A DNA stretch of 34,723 bases from Candidatus Microbacterium stercoravium (GCA_019117025.1 DXAM01000056.1:1-34723), one strand, 5' to 3'. Numbered from the stretch's first letter, positions 1-7,921 are shown. Notes: generated by a model from the sequence alone, not told the origin. Numbers and translations: made by a program.

Positions 1-719
1 ATGAGCACGACCACCACGCCGAGGATGAGGCCGAGGGGGATGCCCGCGATCTCCATCGAGCGGAGGCCGAAGGCCATGCCCTCGGGCAGGACGCCGAACA
101 TCATGAGGCCGACGTTGAGCAGCGAGAAGACGGCGTAGCCGATCATCGCGATCATGACGATCTTCGTCATCTTCGCCGAGGCGCGGATCTTGCCGTTCGC
201 GAACAGTGCGAGCGTGGTGGCGATCACGGCGATCGAGGCGAGCGCCGCCTGGAACACGATGCCCGGGAAGAGCACCTCGAAGAACGCCGAGATGCCGCCG
301 ACGAAGAGTCCCTCTGCCACCGCGTAGGCGACGGCGAGTCCCGCTCCCGGCATCGACGTGCGTCGGAACGCGTAGACGAGGCTGATGACGAGGGTGCCGA
401 CCGCACCGACGATCGCGGGAATCAGGTTGTAGCCGGTGGCCTGCTCAGGCGCGAAGTGGCCGCCGAGGGTGAAGAACCAGCTGACGGCGCCGACGACGAG
501 CATGACGGCGAAGAGCGCCGCGGTCTTCGCGATCGTGTCTTCATAGGTCATGCGGCCGGTCTCGTTGGCACCCGCGGCCGGAGCCGCGTACATGCCCTCG
601 ATGCGGGCCTGCTCGCCGACGGTGGGGGCCGGCTGCGGCGCGAGGGGAGTCTGGTAGCCGCCCTGCGCGGGCGGGCGCTCGTTGGTGAAGTACGGGTTGT
701 TGAATCCGGTGCTGGCCAT
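1..719 (-). CDS. Bax inhibitor-1/YccA family membrane protein (C-terminus cut by window edge)
   Basis: The minus-strand frame is open from an ATG at 719 to the window edge, so about 239 residues are visible and the C-terminus is missing. A hydrophilic Pro/Gln/Ala-rich N-terminus of roughly 60 residues starts MASTGFNNPYF. It is followed by closely spaced hydrophobic segments containing YNLIPAIVGAVG, AYAVAEGLFVGGISAFFE and FPGIVFQAAL, the pattern of the actinobacterial BaxI_1/YccA group. Members are multi-pass inner-membrane proteins; the cellular role in actinobacteria is not settled, with family links to ion leak and quality control. A TACGCT -10 lies at 767-762 on the minus strand, giving a leader of about 36 bases with an AGGAG about 13 bases before the ATG. 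An in-frame GTG at 731 is an alternative start. The gene is divergent from the phosphodiesterase at 835. Family call is confident, function is not. Confidence 0.85.
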   Translation of the reverse strand, partial: MASTGFNNPYFTNERPPAQGGYQTPLAPQPAPTVGEQARIEGMYAAPAAGANETGRMTYEDTIAKTAALFAVMLVVGAVSWFFTLGGHFAPEQATGYNLIPAIVGAVGTLVISLVYAFRRTSMPGAGLAVAYAVAEGLFVGGISAFFEVLFPGIVFQAALASIAVIATTLALFANGKIRASAKMTKIVMIAMIGYAVFSLLNVGLMMFGVLPEGMAFGLRSMEIAGIPLGLILGVVVVL

Positions 720-822
720 AGCGTCGGTCACACTCCTGATCGGAAGGGGGCTGTGTGCACAAGCGTATCGGCGTTTCGCTATGCCTGCGCTGTGATCATG
801 CGGGATTCTCGCCGCCGCGCCG

Positions 823-828
823 TACGCT
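823..828 (+). promoter_or_regulatory. -10 element of a leaderless promoter (glycerophosphodiesterase gene)
   Basis: TACGCT is followed by exactly six bases and then the ATG at 835, which puts the expected transcription start on the A of the start codon. No Shine-Dalgarno sequence precedes the ATG. The same TAnnnT-N6-start layout occurs at three other genes in this window. Confidence 0.6.
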
Positions 829-834
829 GTGACG

Positions 835-1794
835 ATGCCCGTCATCATCGGCCATCGCGGCGCACCCGGATACCGGCCCGAGCACACCCGATCGTCGTAC
901 GAGCTCGCGATCGATCTGGGCGCCGACATGATCGAGCCCGACGTGGTCGCGACCCGGGACGGCGTGCTCGTCGTGCGTCATGAGAACGAGATCTCGGGCA
1001 CGACCGATGTCGCTGACCGGCCGGAGTTCGCGCACCTGCGCACCACGAAATCATTCGCCGGCCACGAGCTGACCGGGTGGTTCACCGAGGACTTCTCCTG
1101 GGACGAGCTGAAGACGCTCCGGTGCCGGGAACGACTGCCGCGCATCCGCCCGCAGAACATCGGGTACGACGACACCGAACCGATCCTGCGGCTGCGGGAC
1201 GTGCTCGATATCGCCGCCGCGCACGGCGTGGGCGTCGTCGTCGAGATCAAGCACGCACCGTATTTCTCGGCGATCGGACTCGATCTCGCACCGCTCATCG
1301 CGGCGGACCTGCGTGCCGCCGGATGGCAGGATCCGGGCAGCGCGGCATCGCTCGTCATCGAATCGTTCGAGGAATCGGCGCTGAACGCCGTGCGCGAGGA
1401 GGGGATCCGGGCGCGCTTCGTCTACCTGCTGGAGAAGAGCGGGGCGGCGCTTGACCTGCTGCTCGCACACGGATCCGCTGCGCCGAGCTATCGCGACCAG
1501 CTGAACGACGTCGCGAGTCTCGCGGCGCGCGTCGACGGGATCAGCGTGAACAAGAGCCTGCTCCTCTCCGGCGATGCGCGATTCGCCGGCGAAGCGCGGG
1601 ACGCGGGGCTCGAGCTGTTCACCTGGACATGCCGCCCGGAGAATGCGTTCCTTGCGCGGCGGTTCCGCGCGCCGGGCGGATCCGCGGCGTTCGGGGATTG
1701 GCGCGGGGAATGGGCCCAGATACGCAGATCGGGCGTGACCGGCGTATTCGCCGACCAGCCCGATCTCGCACGCGAGGCGTTCGCCTCGGCTTAA
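835..1794 (+). CDS. Glycerophosphodiester phosphodiesterase, cytoplasmic
   Basis: This 319-residue protein hydrolyses glycerophosphodiesters to sn-glycerol 3-phosphate and an alcohol. The GDPD signature starts at once: IGHRGAPGYRPEHT, with His7 and Arg8. Next come the metal-binding pair in EPDVV (Glu34, Asp36) and the second catalytic His in VVRHE (His49). A later VVEIKHA motif supplies another acidic ligand. The C-terminal ELFTWTCRPENAFL and GVFADQPD match the end of the TIM barrel. There is no signal peptide or membrane segment, so it is probably cytoplasmic, unlike the periplasmic GlpQ type. The ATG at 835 is preferred to the in-frame GTG at 829 because the GTG abuts the -10 box and would lie upstream of the predicted transcript. 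The stop overlaps the stop of the convergent regulator gene. Confidence 0.9.
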   Translation: MPVIIGHRGAPGYRPEHTRSSYELAIDLGADMIEPDVVATRDGVLVVRHENEISGTTDVADRPEFAHLRTTKSFAGHELTGWFTEDFSWDELKTLRCRERLPRIRPQNIGYDDTEPILRLRDVLDIAAAHGVGVVVEIKHAPYFSAIGLDLAPLIAADLRAAGWQDPGSAASLVIESFEESALNAVREEGIRARFVYLLEKSGAALDLLLAHGSAAPSYRDQLNDVASLAARVDGISVNKSLLLSGDARFAGEARDAGLELFTWTCRPENAFLARRFRAPGGSAAFGDWRGEWAQIRRSGVTGVFADQPDLAREAFASA

Positions 1795-2504
1795 GCCTCG
1801 TTCTCGAGGTCTGCCCAGAGGCCCTCGACGGCGGCTGCCGGGCCGGGCTGACCGGGCTGCAGCAGGAAGATGTCGCGAACGCCCGACTCAGCGCCCGAGG
1901 CGTCGCCCTTCTCGATGAGCGTTGCGACGTTCTCGAAGTCTGCGCGCAGTTCGGCCGCGGGCTTCGTCAGCGGGAAGGAACTGCGCAGGTTGCGTGACAG
2001 CTGCAACCAGGCATCGGCCATCACCGCGTCGAACAGGGTGTTTCCGCTCTGCTCGCCGAGGTAGGTCGTGAGGTCGCCCGTCGCGTGGAAGGCCGCGCGC
2101 GGATCATCGGCCACGACCGCGGAGATCTTGCGCGTGAGCGCCGCGGCGTGCGCGCGCTGTGCGTCGTCGAGCGAGGGGAGGGCCGCGCGCAGCCAGAGGC
2201 CGAGCTGGTAGCCGAGGAATTCTGCGGACTGCGCAGGCAGCTCGGGCGTGACATCGGTGACGCGCGTGAAGCGGCTGGCGACCATCTCGATCAGGCCCTG
2301 GCGCTCCAAACGCTGCAGTGCCTCGCGCACCGGCATGCGTGAGACATCGAGCTGGTCGGCGAGCTCGCCATCGCGCACCCGCTCGCCCGGAGCGAGCGTT
2401 CCGTCGACGATCGCGTCGCACAGCCGCTCGTACACGACGTCAGCGAGGCGCTTGGTCTGCGCCTGCACCTTGATGCCACCTAGGTTCACGGAGTACCCCC
2501 ACAT
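1791..2504 (-). CDS. GntR-family transcriptional regulator (FadR/FCD-like)
   Basis: About 237 residues. The N-terminal winged helix is clear: RLADVVYERLCDAIVDG, then APGERVRDGELADQLDVSR and MPVREALQRLERQGLIE, the canonical GntR DNA-binding sequence. The remainder is helical and resembles an FCD ligand domain, including AAFHATGD and SGNTLFDAVMADAW. The later histidines that usually complete the FCD metal site are not evident, so ligand binding may be unusual. The ATG at 2504 was chosen; a TTG at 2516 and a GTG at 2489 are in frame. A TATCAT -10 at 2523-2518 (minus) puts the transcript start just upstream of 2504. TTTG-N4-CAAA at 2506-2517 overlaps the start region and could be an autoregulatory site. 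The regulator lies divergent from pcrA and convergent with the phosphodiesterase; the effector is unknown. Confidence 0.85.
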   Translation of the reverse strand: MWGYSVNLGGIKVQAQTKRLADVVYERLCDAIVDGTLAPGERVRDGELADQLDVSRMPVREALQRLERQGLIEMVASRFTRVTDVTPELPAQSAEFLGYQLGLWLRAALPSLDDAQRAHAAALTRKISAVVADDPRAAFHATGDLTTYLGEQSGNTLFDAVMADAWLQLSRNLRSSFPLTKPAAELRADFENVATLIEKGDASGAESGVRDIFLLQPGQPGPAAAVEGLWADLENEA

Positions 2505-2586
2505 GTTTGTTGTCAAAATGATACTTGCGGGAGCTTATGCGCACACTTCGAGGTGGTACTTCGGCCCGATTGTCAGGGGTCTCCCA

Positions 2587-2592
2587 TAAACT
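2587..2592 (+). promoter_or_regulatory. Possible -10 box of pcrA
   Basis: TAAACT lies ten bases before the ATG at 2603, implying a leader of only a few bases and no useful Shine-Dalgarno sequence. No good -35 is visible. Confidence 0.4.
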
Positions 2593-2602
2593 CGGTCAGG
2601 CC

Positions 2603-4984
2603 ATGCCACAGCTTCCTGATGCCCCTCTCGTCTCGTCCGACCGCGATCCTCTGCTCGACGGGCTCAACCCGCAGCAGCGAACCGCCGTCGAGTATCGCGG
2701 GCCCGCTCTGCTCATCGTCGCGGGGGCCGGATCCGGCAAGACCCGGGTGCTCACGCACCGGGTCGCCTCGCTGCTGCGATCCCGCGAGGCGTGGCCGAGC
2801 CAGATCCTCGCCATCACCTTCACGAACAAAGCTGCGGGCGAGATGCGCGAGCGCGTGGAGCAGCTCGTGGGCGAGCAGGCCAAGGGCATGTGGATCTCGA
2901 CGTTCCACTCGGCCTGCGTGCGCATCCTGCGCCGCGAGGCCGACCAGTTCGGTTTCACGAAGTCGTTCACGATCTACGACTCCGGCGACGTGCGCGCGCT
3001 CCTCAAGCGCCTGGTGAAGGAGCACGAGGCCGACGCGTACGGGCTCACCCCGGCGACCGTGCAGAACCGCATCTCGAAGCTGAAGAACGAACTGCAGGAC
3101 GCGGATACGTTCTCCCGTCAGGCGAACATGTCCGATCCGGCCGAGCGCATCTTCGCCGAGATCTTCCAGGACTACACGCGCAGGCTGCGCACGGCGAACG
3201 CCTTCGACTTCGATGACCTGCTCGCCCAAACGGTGTACCTGTTCCGCGCGTTCCCCCACGTCGCCGACACCTACCGGCGCCGCTTCCGGCACGTGCTCGT
3301 CGACGAGTACCAAGACACGAACCACGCGCAGTACCAGCTGATCCGCGAGCTCACGAAGGCTCCCGAGGGCGACTCGCTCGACGTCGGCGACGGTATGATC
3401 GCGCTGATGCCCGAGCAGCAGGAGGCGGGGGCCTCGCTCACGGTCGTCGGCGACTCCGACCAATCGATCTATGCATTCCGCGGCGCGGACATCCGCAACA
3501 TCACCGAGTTCGAGCGCGACTTCACCGGTGCGAAGGTCGTGCTGCTCGAGCAGAACTACCGCTCGAGCCAGAACATCCTCGACACCGCGAACGCCGTGAT
3601 CCGCAACAACTTCGACCGCAAGGACAAGAAGCTGTGGACGGATCAGGGCACCGGTCACGCCGTCGTCGGCTTCACCGGGTACTCGCAGCACGACGAGGCG
3701 CAGTTCGTCGCCGATGAGATCGACGCGCTGCGGCTGAAGGGCGTCGACTACAGCGAGATGGCTGTGTTCTATCGCACGAACTCGCAGTCGCGCGCGCTCG
3801 AAGAGATCTTCATCCGTTCGGCGATTCCGTACCGCATCATGGGCGGCACGAAGTTCTACGACCGCGCCGAGATCAAAGACGCGCTCGCCTATCTCGTGGC
3901 GGTCGTGAACCCCGCCGACGAGATGGCGGTCCGGCGCATCCTGAACAAGCCGAAGCGCGGGATCGGCGCGGTCACCGAGACGAACATCGCGACGTTCGCC
4001 GCCGACAACGGCCTGTCGTTCCGCGATGCGCTCGCGCACGCGAAGGAGATCGGTCTCGGTCCGAAGCTGCAGTCGGCGCTCGGACATCTCGACGAGGTGC
4101 TGCGCAAGGCGTCGGCGATCCTCCTCCCTGACGAGGGAGATGCGCCGCCGAGCGCCGTCGCCGAGGGAGTGCAGCTGCTGCTGAACGAATCGGGATACCT
4201 CGATGCGCTGCGGCGGTCGCGCGATCCGCAGGACGAGGCGCGCGTCGAGAACCTCGATGAGCTCGTGGCGGTCACCCGAGAGTTCGCGCGCAACAATCCC
4301 GAGGGCACGGTGATCGATTTCCTCACCGAGGTCGCGCTCGTCGCCGACAGCGACGATCTCGACGACGCCACCGGCACCGTTTCGCTCATGACGCTGCACA
4401 CCGCCAAGGGCCTCGAGTACGACACGGTGTTCCTCACCGGCGTCGAGGAGGACCTGATCCCGCATCGCATCGCCGCCGGCGAGCCCGGCGGCCCGCAGGA
4501 GGAGCGGCGTCTGTTCTATGTGGGCATCACGCGCGCGAGGCAACGGCTCTACCTCTCGCTCGCGATGACGCGGGCCCAGTTCGGCGAGGTCTCGGTGGCG
4601 ATGCCGAGCCGGTTCCTGCAGGAGATCCCGGCCGACCTCATCGACTGGCGGCAGGCACCGGGAGATGTCAACGGTCGCGGCGGCACGCAGTCGCGCGCGC
4701 TGAATGCGCCGCGCCCCCGCGAGAACCGGTGGGGCGTCAAGCCGCTCGAGCCCAAGAACAAGAAGGCGGCTCTCGGAGAGTTCACCAACCTGGTGACGGG
4801 GCGTGTGCGCGACAACGGCGACCTCGAGCTGGCGGGCGGCGACCGCATCCGCCATGACGACTTCGGCGAGGGCACCGTCGACGTGGTCACCGGGCAGGGC
4901 GCGAAGCGCATCGCCCACGTGCGGTTCGACTCGGTCGGGGCGAAGAAGCTGCTGATCAAGGTGGCGCCGATCGAGAAGCTCTGA
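2603..4984 (+). CDS. pcrA: ATP-dependent DNA helicase PcrA (UvrD family)
   Basis: A superfamily 1A 3'-5' DNA helicase of 793 residues that works in nucleotide-excision repair and in clearing recombination and replication blocks. All helicase motifs are readable in order: Q-motif LNPQQRTAVE, motif I AGAGSGKT (about 40-47), Ia FTNKAAGEMRERV, II DEYQDT (about 234), III VVGDSDQSIYAFRGAD, IV LEQNYRSS, V TLHTAKGLEYDTVFLTG (about 596) and VI ERRLFYVGITRARQRLYL. The C-terminus carries the PcrA-type Tudor-like end, with DDFGEGTV and a closing IKVAPIEKL. An acidic insert separates motifs II and III. The frame is open 26 codons further upstream, but that stretch is not PcrA-like and the Q-motif sits normally after ATG 2603. 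A TAAACT -10 at 2587-2592 would give only a very short leader. Confidence 0.95.
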   Translation: MPQLPDAPLVSSDRDPLLDGLNPQQRTAVEYRGPALLIVAGAGSGKTRVLTHRVASLLRSREAWPSQILAITFTNKAAGEMRERVEQLVGEQAKGMWISTFHSACVRILRREADQFGFTKSFTIYDSGDVRALLKRLVKEHEADAYGLTPATVQNRISKLKNELQDADTFSRQANMSDPAERIFAEIFQDYTRRLRTANAFDFDDLLAQTVYLFRAFPHVADTYRRRFRHVLVDEYQDTNHAQYQLIRELTKAPEGDSLDVGDGMIALMPEQQEAGASLTVVGDSDQSIYAFRGADIRNITEFERDFTGAKVVLLEQNYRSSQNILDTANAVIRNNFDRKDKKLWTDQGTGHAVVGFTGYSQHDEAQFVADEIDALRLKGVDYSEMAVFYRTNSQSRALEEIFIRSAIPYRIMGGTKFYDRAEIKDALAYLVAVVNPADEMAVRRILNKPKRGIGAVTETNIATFAADNGLSFRDALAHAKEIGLGPKLQSALGHLDEVLRKASAILLPDEGDAPPSAVAEGVQLLLNESGYLDALRRSRDPQDEARVENLDELVAVTREFARNNPEGTVIDFLTEVALVADSDDLDDATGTVSLMTLHTAKGLEYDTVFLTGVEEDLIPHRIAAGEPGGPQEERRLFYVGITRARQRLYLSLAMTRAQFGEVSVAMPSRFLQEIPADLIDWRQAPGDVNGRGGTQSRALNAPRPRENRWGVKPLEPKNKKAALGEFTNLVTGRVRDNGDLELAGGDRIRHDDFGEGTVDVVTGQGAKRIAHVRFDSVGAKKLLIKVAPIEKL

Positions 4985-5016
4985 CGTTCTCGGGCGACGG
5001 GACGCCGCGTCGCACG

Positions 5017-5022
5017 TAGGCT
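5017..5022 (+). promoter_or_regulatory. -10 element of a leaderless promoter (SseB-domain gene)
   Basis: TAGGCT is followed by six bases and the ATG at 5029, again placing the transcription start at the start codon. The gene therefore probably has its own promoter only 44 bases after the pcrA stop. Confidence 0.6.
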
Positions 5023-5028
5023 GGGCGT

Positions 5029-6243
5029 ATGGGTCTGTTCTCGAGAAAGAAGAAGTCCGACCGCTCCGAAGACGAGGCGGCCGAGTCGGTCGAGGCACAG
5101 GATGCGACCGCCCAGCCCTCTGCCGAGGCGCCGTCGGAGCAGCCCGCGCCGGAGGAGCCCCCGTCGCCCGAGGTGAACATCTCGTTCTCGGCGTTCAAGG
5201 GCGTCGGCGCGACGTCGGGCCCCGAGGTCGTGTCGCCCGAGCAGCGCAAGGAACAGCAGGCGCGTCAGGCTGAGGCGAGCGCGAACGGCCCGCACGCCGC
5301 GACCGCGCCGCGCGAGGGAGCGGCTCCTGAGGGCGGGCGTCCCGTGCCGCCGCGCGAGCTGCCGCTCGCTCCCGCCGCCCCGCCGAACAATCTCGAGACG
5401 GTCAAGGGGCTGCGCGACAACACTCTCGTGCGCGACGCGCTCGCGGCGCTGCCCGAGAAGCCGACGCCCCAGCAGCTGCTGGGCGTCGCCCGCCAGGTGA
5501 TGCAGGGGCATCTGTTCCTGCGCGTGACGGGCGACGTGCGCGAGCAGGTTCAAGAAGACGGGCGCGCCACGCTGCAGTTCGGCGTCGCCCGCAGCGGCGA
5601 CAAGTCGTACATGCTCGTGTTCAGCTCGGGCAAGGCACTGCGCGATGCAGTGCAGACCGACAACAACACGCAGACGTCGGCGGTCGCGCAGCCGGTGCCG
5701 ATGATCCTCAGCCACATGCTCGACAACGACTTCGACGGGCTCATCATCGACAACGCGTCGGGCGCGCACCGCATTGTGCTGCCGCGCGACGTGCTCGAGC
5801 GCGCGAAGACGCAGGCCGATCCCGAGATGCGCGTGAAGTCTGCGCTCGCTCAGCCGCGCGACGCCGAGACGCCGAAGAAGATCGCCGCGATCCTCGCGGA
5901 GCGCCCACCGCTCTGGGTCGCGGTGGCGCCGTCGCCGCAGGACGAGGAGAAGATGGGCATCGCCGAGGCGCGCCTCGCGAACGGCACGCGTCTGCTGCAG
6001 GTGTACTCGCACCCGCTCGAGGTCGTCGCGCAGGGCCGCAGCGAGCGCGCTCTGCCGTTCAGCGTCGCGAAGATCGCCAAGGTGCTCGTCGACAACCCCG
6101 CCGTCGGCGGCGTCCTGCTCGATCCCGCGGGTCCGCTCATCACCCTGACGCGCGAAGAGCTCGAGCCCGTGCTGGCCCTCGCGGACGAGGCTGAGGCTGA
6201 GGGCGCGGCTGAGGCCGAGGGCGAGACGCCGCCCGAGGAGTGA
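5029..6243 (+). CDS. SseB-family protein with two SseB-type domains
   Basis: A 404-residue cytoplasmic protein. Residues 1-120 are low-complexity and Ala/Glu/Pro-rich after a basic start (MGLFSRKKKSD). Two related globular regions follow. The first, about 125-250, contains ARQVMQGHLFLRVTGD, SYMLVFSSGKALRDA and FDGLIIDNASGAHRIVLP. The second, about 280-390, contains PPLWVAVAPSPQDEEKMG and VGGVLLDPAGPLITLTREEL. The GLIID/GVLLD-plus-(I/L)xL pattern is typical of SseB N-terminal domains, which in actinobacteria are uncharacterised. The last 20 residues are Glu/Ala repeats. The name comes from a Salmonella secretion protein and says nothing about secretion here. It is transcribed alone after pcrA. 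Confidence 0.75.
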   Translation: MGLFSRKKKSDRSEDEAAESVEAQDATAQPSAEAPSEQPAPEEPPSPEVNISFSAFKGVGATSGPEVVSPEQRKEQQARQAEASANGPHAATAPREGAAPEGGRPVPPRELPLAPAAPPNNLETVKGLRDNTLVRDALAALPEKPTPQQLLGVARQVMQGHLFLRVTGDVREQVQEDGRATLQFGVARSGDKSYMLVFSSGKALRDAVQTDNNTQTSAVAQPVPMILSHMLDNDFDGLIIDNASGAHRIVLPRDVLERAKTQADPEMRVKSALAQPRDAETPKKIAAILAERPPLWVAVAPSPQDEEKMGIAEARLANGTRLLQVYSHPLEVVAQGRSERALPFSVAKIAKVLVDNPAVGGVLLDPAGPLITLTREELEPVLALADEAEAEGAAEAEGETPPEE

Positions 6244-6293
6244 TCGCGGCGCCGGATCCGGCGGGGCCGAGGCTCGTGGGCGGCTCAGATCGG

Positions 6294-6318
6294 CGTGACT
6301 CCTCTTGGCAGGATCACG
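6294..6318 (+). terminator. Weak hairpin, possible terminator after the SseB-domain gene
   Basis: CGTGA (6294-6298) and TCCT (6300-6303) pair with AGGA (6310-6313) and TCACG (6314-6318) around a six-base loop, with one bulged base, and are followed by TTAT. It lies in the 100-base gap between two convergent genes. Stem strength is modest. Confidence 0.35.
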
Positions 6319-6343
6319 TTATCCGACAATCAATGCCGCCCAC

Positions 6344-7573
6344 TCACACGAACGCGCCGATGCCCGTGATGTCGCGTCCGATCAGCAGCGCCTGAACCGA
6401 CTCCGTGCCCTCGTAGGTGTGGATGGCCTCGATGTCGACCAGGTGCTGGATCACGCGGTTCTCGAGCAGGATTCCGTTGCCTCCGAGCATGTCGCGCGCA
6501 TCGCGGGCGATGTCGCGCGCCGTGCGCGTGCACGTGTATTTCGCGAGCGACGCCTGCGTGGGGCGCAGGGATCCGCTCGAATCGAGGTCGGCGATGCGGC
6601 GGCAGTACAGCTGCATGCTCGTCAGCTGCGAGAGCATGCGCGTCAGGCGCTCCTGCACGAGCTGGAATCCGGCGAGCGGCTTGCCGAACTGGATCCGCTC
6701 GCCCGCGTACTGCAGCGCCGCCTCGTAGCACGCGGTCGCGTGCCCGAGCGCCGACCAGGCGACGCCCGAACGGGTCGCGTACAGCACGCGCGACGTGTCG
6801 GCGAACGAGTGGGCGCCGGGGAGGCGTGCATCGAGTGGGAGGCGCACGTCGTCGAGCGCGACGCGCGCCTGATGGATCGCGCGCAGCGAGGCCTTTCCCT
6901 CGATCACCTCACCGACATACCCGGGCGTCTCCTGCGGAACGAGGAAGCAGCCGACGCGGCCGTGGTCGGCGTCATCGGCGTCGTCGATCCGCGCCCACAC
7001 GAACGTGATCCCTCCGGACGCGCCGTTGCCGATCCATCTCTTGACGCCGCGCAGCACCCATTCGGATCCATCGCGCACGGCGACCGTCTCGAGCCCCGTC
7101 GAGTCGCTGCCGTGATCCGGCTCGGTGAGCGCGAAGGATCCGGGGACCTCGCCGCGGTCCAGCGCGTCGAGCCAGCGATCCTTCTGCTCGTCGCTGCCGT
7201 ACAGGGCGAGAGTGCGCAGCGCGAGACCGCCCTGGACCGCCTGTATCGTGCCGAGCGAGCCGTCGCCGCGGGAGAGCTCCATGACGATGAGCCCGGCCGC
7301 GAGAGGCGAGATGCGGGTGATGCCCTCGTGGTCGACGCCATCGGACATCACGTCGTGACGGCCGAGCGATGCGAGCACGCGCTCGTGCGGGTATTCCGCG
7401 GTCTCCCACGCGGCGAGCAGGTCGTCGGCCACCTCATCGACCACCGCGCGGGCGCGTCGCCATGCATCGCGGTCACTGTCGGAGATGTCGTCGAAGACTC
7501 CGTAATAGTCGGTGTCCAACGGCCGGTTGACGGAGTATGACGGCGTGCGCTCGCCGGGCAGCTGAGAGGTCAT
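6344..7573 (-). CDS. Acyl-CoA dehydrogenase, glutaryl-CoA dehydrogenase-like
   Basis: A 409-residue flavoprotein of the acyl-CoA dehydrogenase family, which oxidises an acyl-CoA to the 2-enoyl form with FAD. Motifs in order: FALTEPDHGSDSTGLET (148-163, FAD/substrate contact), LRGVKRWIGNG, YAGERIQFGKPLAGFQLVQ, RDARDMLGGNGI and the C-terminal HTYEGTESVQALLIGRDITG, where Glu388 is the expected catalytic base. The ITGIGAF ending is characteristic of the glutaryl-CoA dehydrogenase branch. In human GCDH the substrate carboxylate is held by an Arg in DSGYRS; the aligned stretch here is GDGSLGT (103-109) with no Arg, so the substrate may not be a dicarboxyl-CoA. The start is fixed by a leaderless promoter. 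No electron-transfer flavoprotein or beta-oxidation gene is adjacent. Confidence 0.88.
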   Translation of the reverse strand: MTSQLPGERTPSYSVNRPLDTDYYGVFDDISDSDRDAWRRARAVVDEVADDLLAAWETAEYPHERVLASLGRHDVMSDGVDHEGITRISPLAAGLIVMELSRGDGSLGTIQAVQGGLALRTLALYGSDEQKDRWLDALDRGEVPGSFALTEPDHGSDSTGLETVAVRDGSEWVLRGVKRWIGNGASGGITFVWARIDDADDADHGRVGCFLVPQETPGYVGEVIEGKASLRAIHQARVALDDVRLPLDARLPGAHSFADTSRVLYATRSGVAWSALGHATACYEAALQYAGERIQFGKPLAGFQLVQERLTRMLSQLTSMQLYCRRIADLDSSGSLRPTQASLAKYTCTRTARDIARDARDMLGGNGILLENRVIQHLVDIEAIHTYEGTESVQALLIGRDITGIGAFV

Positions 7574-7579
7574 GCCGCC

Positions 7580-7585
7580 ACGGTA
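7580..7585 (-). promoter_or_regulatory. -10 element of a leaderless promoter (acyl-CoA dehydrogenase gene)
   Basis: On the minus strand TACCGT is followed by GGCGGC and then the ATG at 7573, six bases of spacing, with no ribosome binding site. Confidence 0.55.
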
Positions 7586-7635
7586 GGAGCGTGCGCGTCA
7601 TCGGCGCCATGTCTTTGTAGATCGCCGCCACACTG

Positions 7636-7641
7636 TAGAGT
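7636..7641 (+). promoter_or_regulatory. Promoter of the small membrane protein gene
   Basis: A TAGAGT -10 with a TTTGTA-like -35 at 7614-7619, 16 bases upstream. The expected start near 7648 leaves a leader of about 25 bases carrying a GGAGGG ribosome binding site at 7659-7664. Confidence 0.45.
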
Positions 7642-7673
7642 GGAGAGCAGACTTTCCCGGAGGGCCGATCCAC

Positions 7674-7847
7674 ATGATGTTCATTATTTCGCTGATCTTC
7701 TTCATCGGCGGGCTGTTCCTGTTCGGTGTCGCCTACATGGTGACCTCGTTCCAGGGTCTGGTCTTCACGGCCGGCATCCTGGCCGTGTGCGTCGCCATGG
7801 CGATCCCGATGTTCCGCAGTCAGTGGCGCACGAAGCATCACAACTGA
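7674..7847 (+). CDS. Small two-helix membrane protein (57 residues), function unknown
   Basis: A short reading frame begins with ATGATG and encodes MMFIISLIFFIGGLFLFGVA, a hydrophobic helix. A short MVTSFQG turn follows, then a second helix (LVFTAGILAVCVAMAIP) and a basic tail, FRSQWRTKHHN. The predicted protein is two transmembrane segments with a positively charged C-terminus. Support for a real gene: a GGAGGG ribosome binding site about ten bases upstream, a plausible promoter, and a 14-bp hairpin terminator starting eight bases after the TGA. The second ATG at 7677 is an equally good start. No family was recognised. It precedes sucCD but has its own terminator, so co-regulation with sucCD is not implied. 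Confidence 0.7.
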   Translation: MMFIISLIFFIGGLFLFGVAYMVTSFQGLVFTAGILAVCVAMAIPMFRSQWRTKHHN

Positions 7848-7854
7848 TCGCTCT

Positions 7855-7896
7855 CGACGATGCCCCGCAGGTCCTCGGATCCGCGGGGCATCGTCG
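7855..7896 (+). terminator. Terminator after the small membrane protein gene
   Basis: A perfect 14-bp stem (7855-7868 with 7883-7896) and a 14-base loop containing TCCTCGGATCC. The stem is GC-rich (GATGCCCCGC). The following sequence TGTT is only weakly T-rich, as is common in high-GC actinobacteria. Confidence 0.7.
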
Positions 7897-7921
7897 TGTT
7901 CGGGCGCGCCCGAGGCGGTAG

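Noticed and set aside
2573..5098. A very long open frame antisense to pcrA (and similar ones antisense to the GH43 and ATPase genes, for example 16650-19070 and 26487-28517)
   Set aside because: They mirror the codon pattern of the real genes in high-GC DNA, have Arg/Val/Asp/His-rich composition with no recognisable motifs, and lack ribosome binding sites. The sense frames carry complete family signatures.
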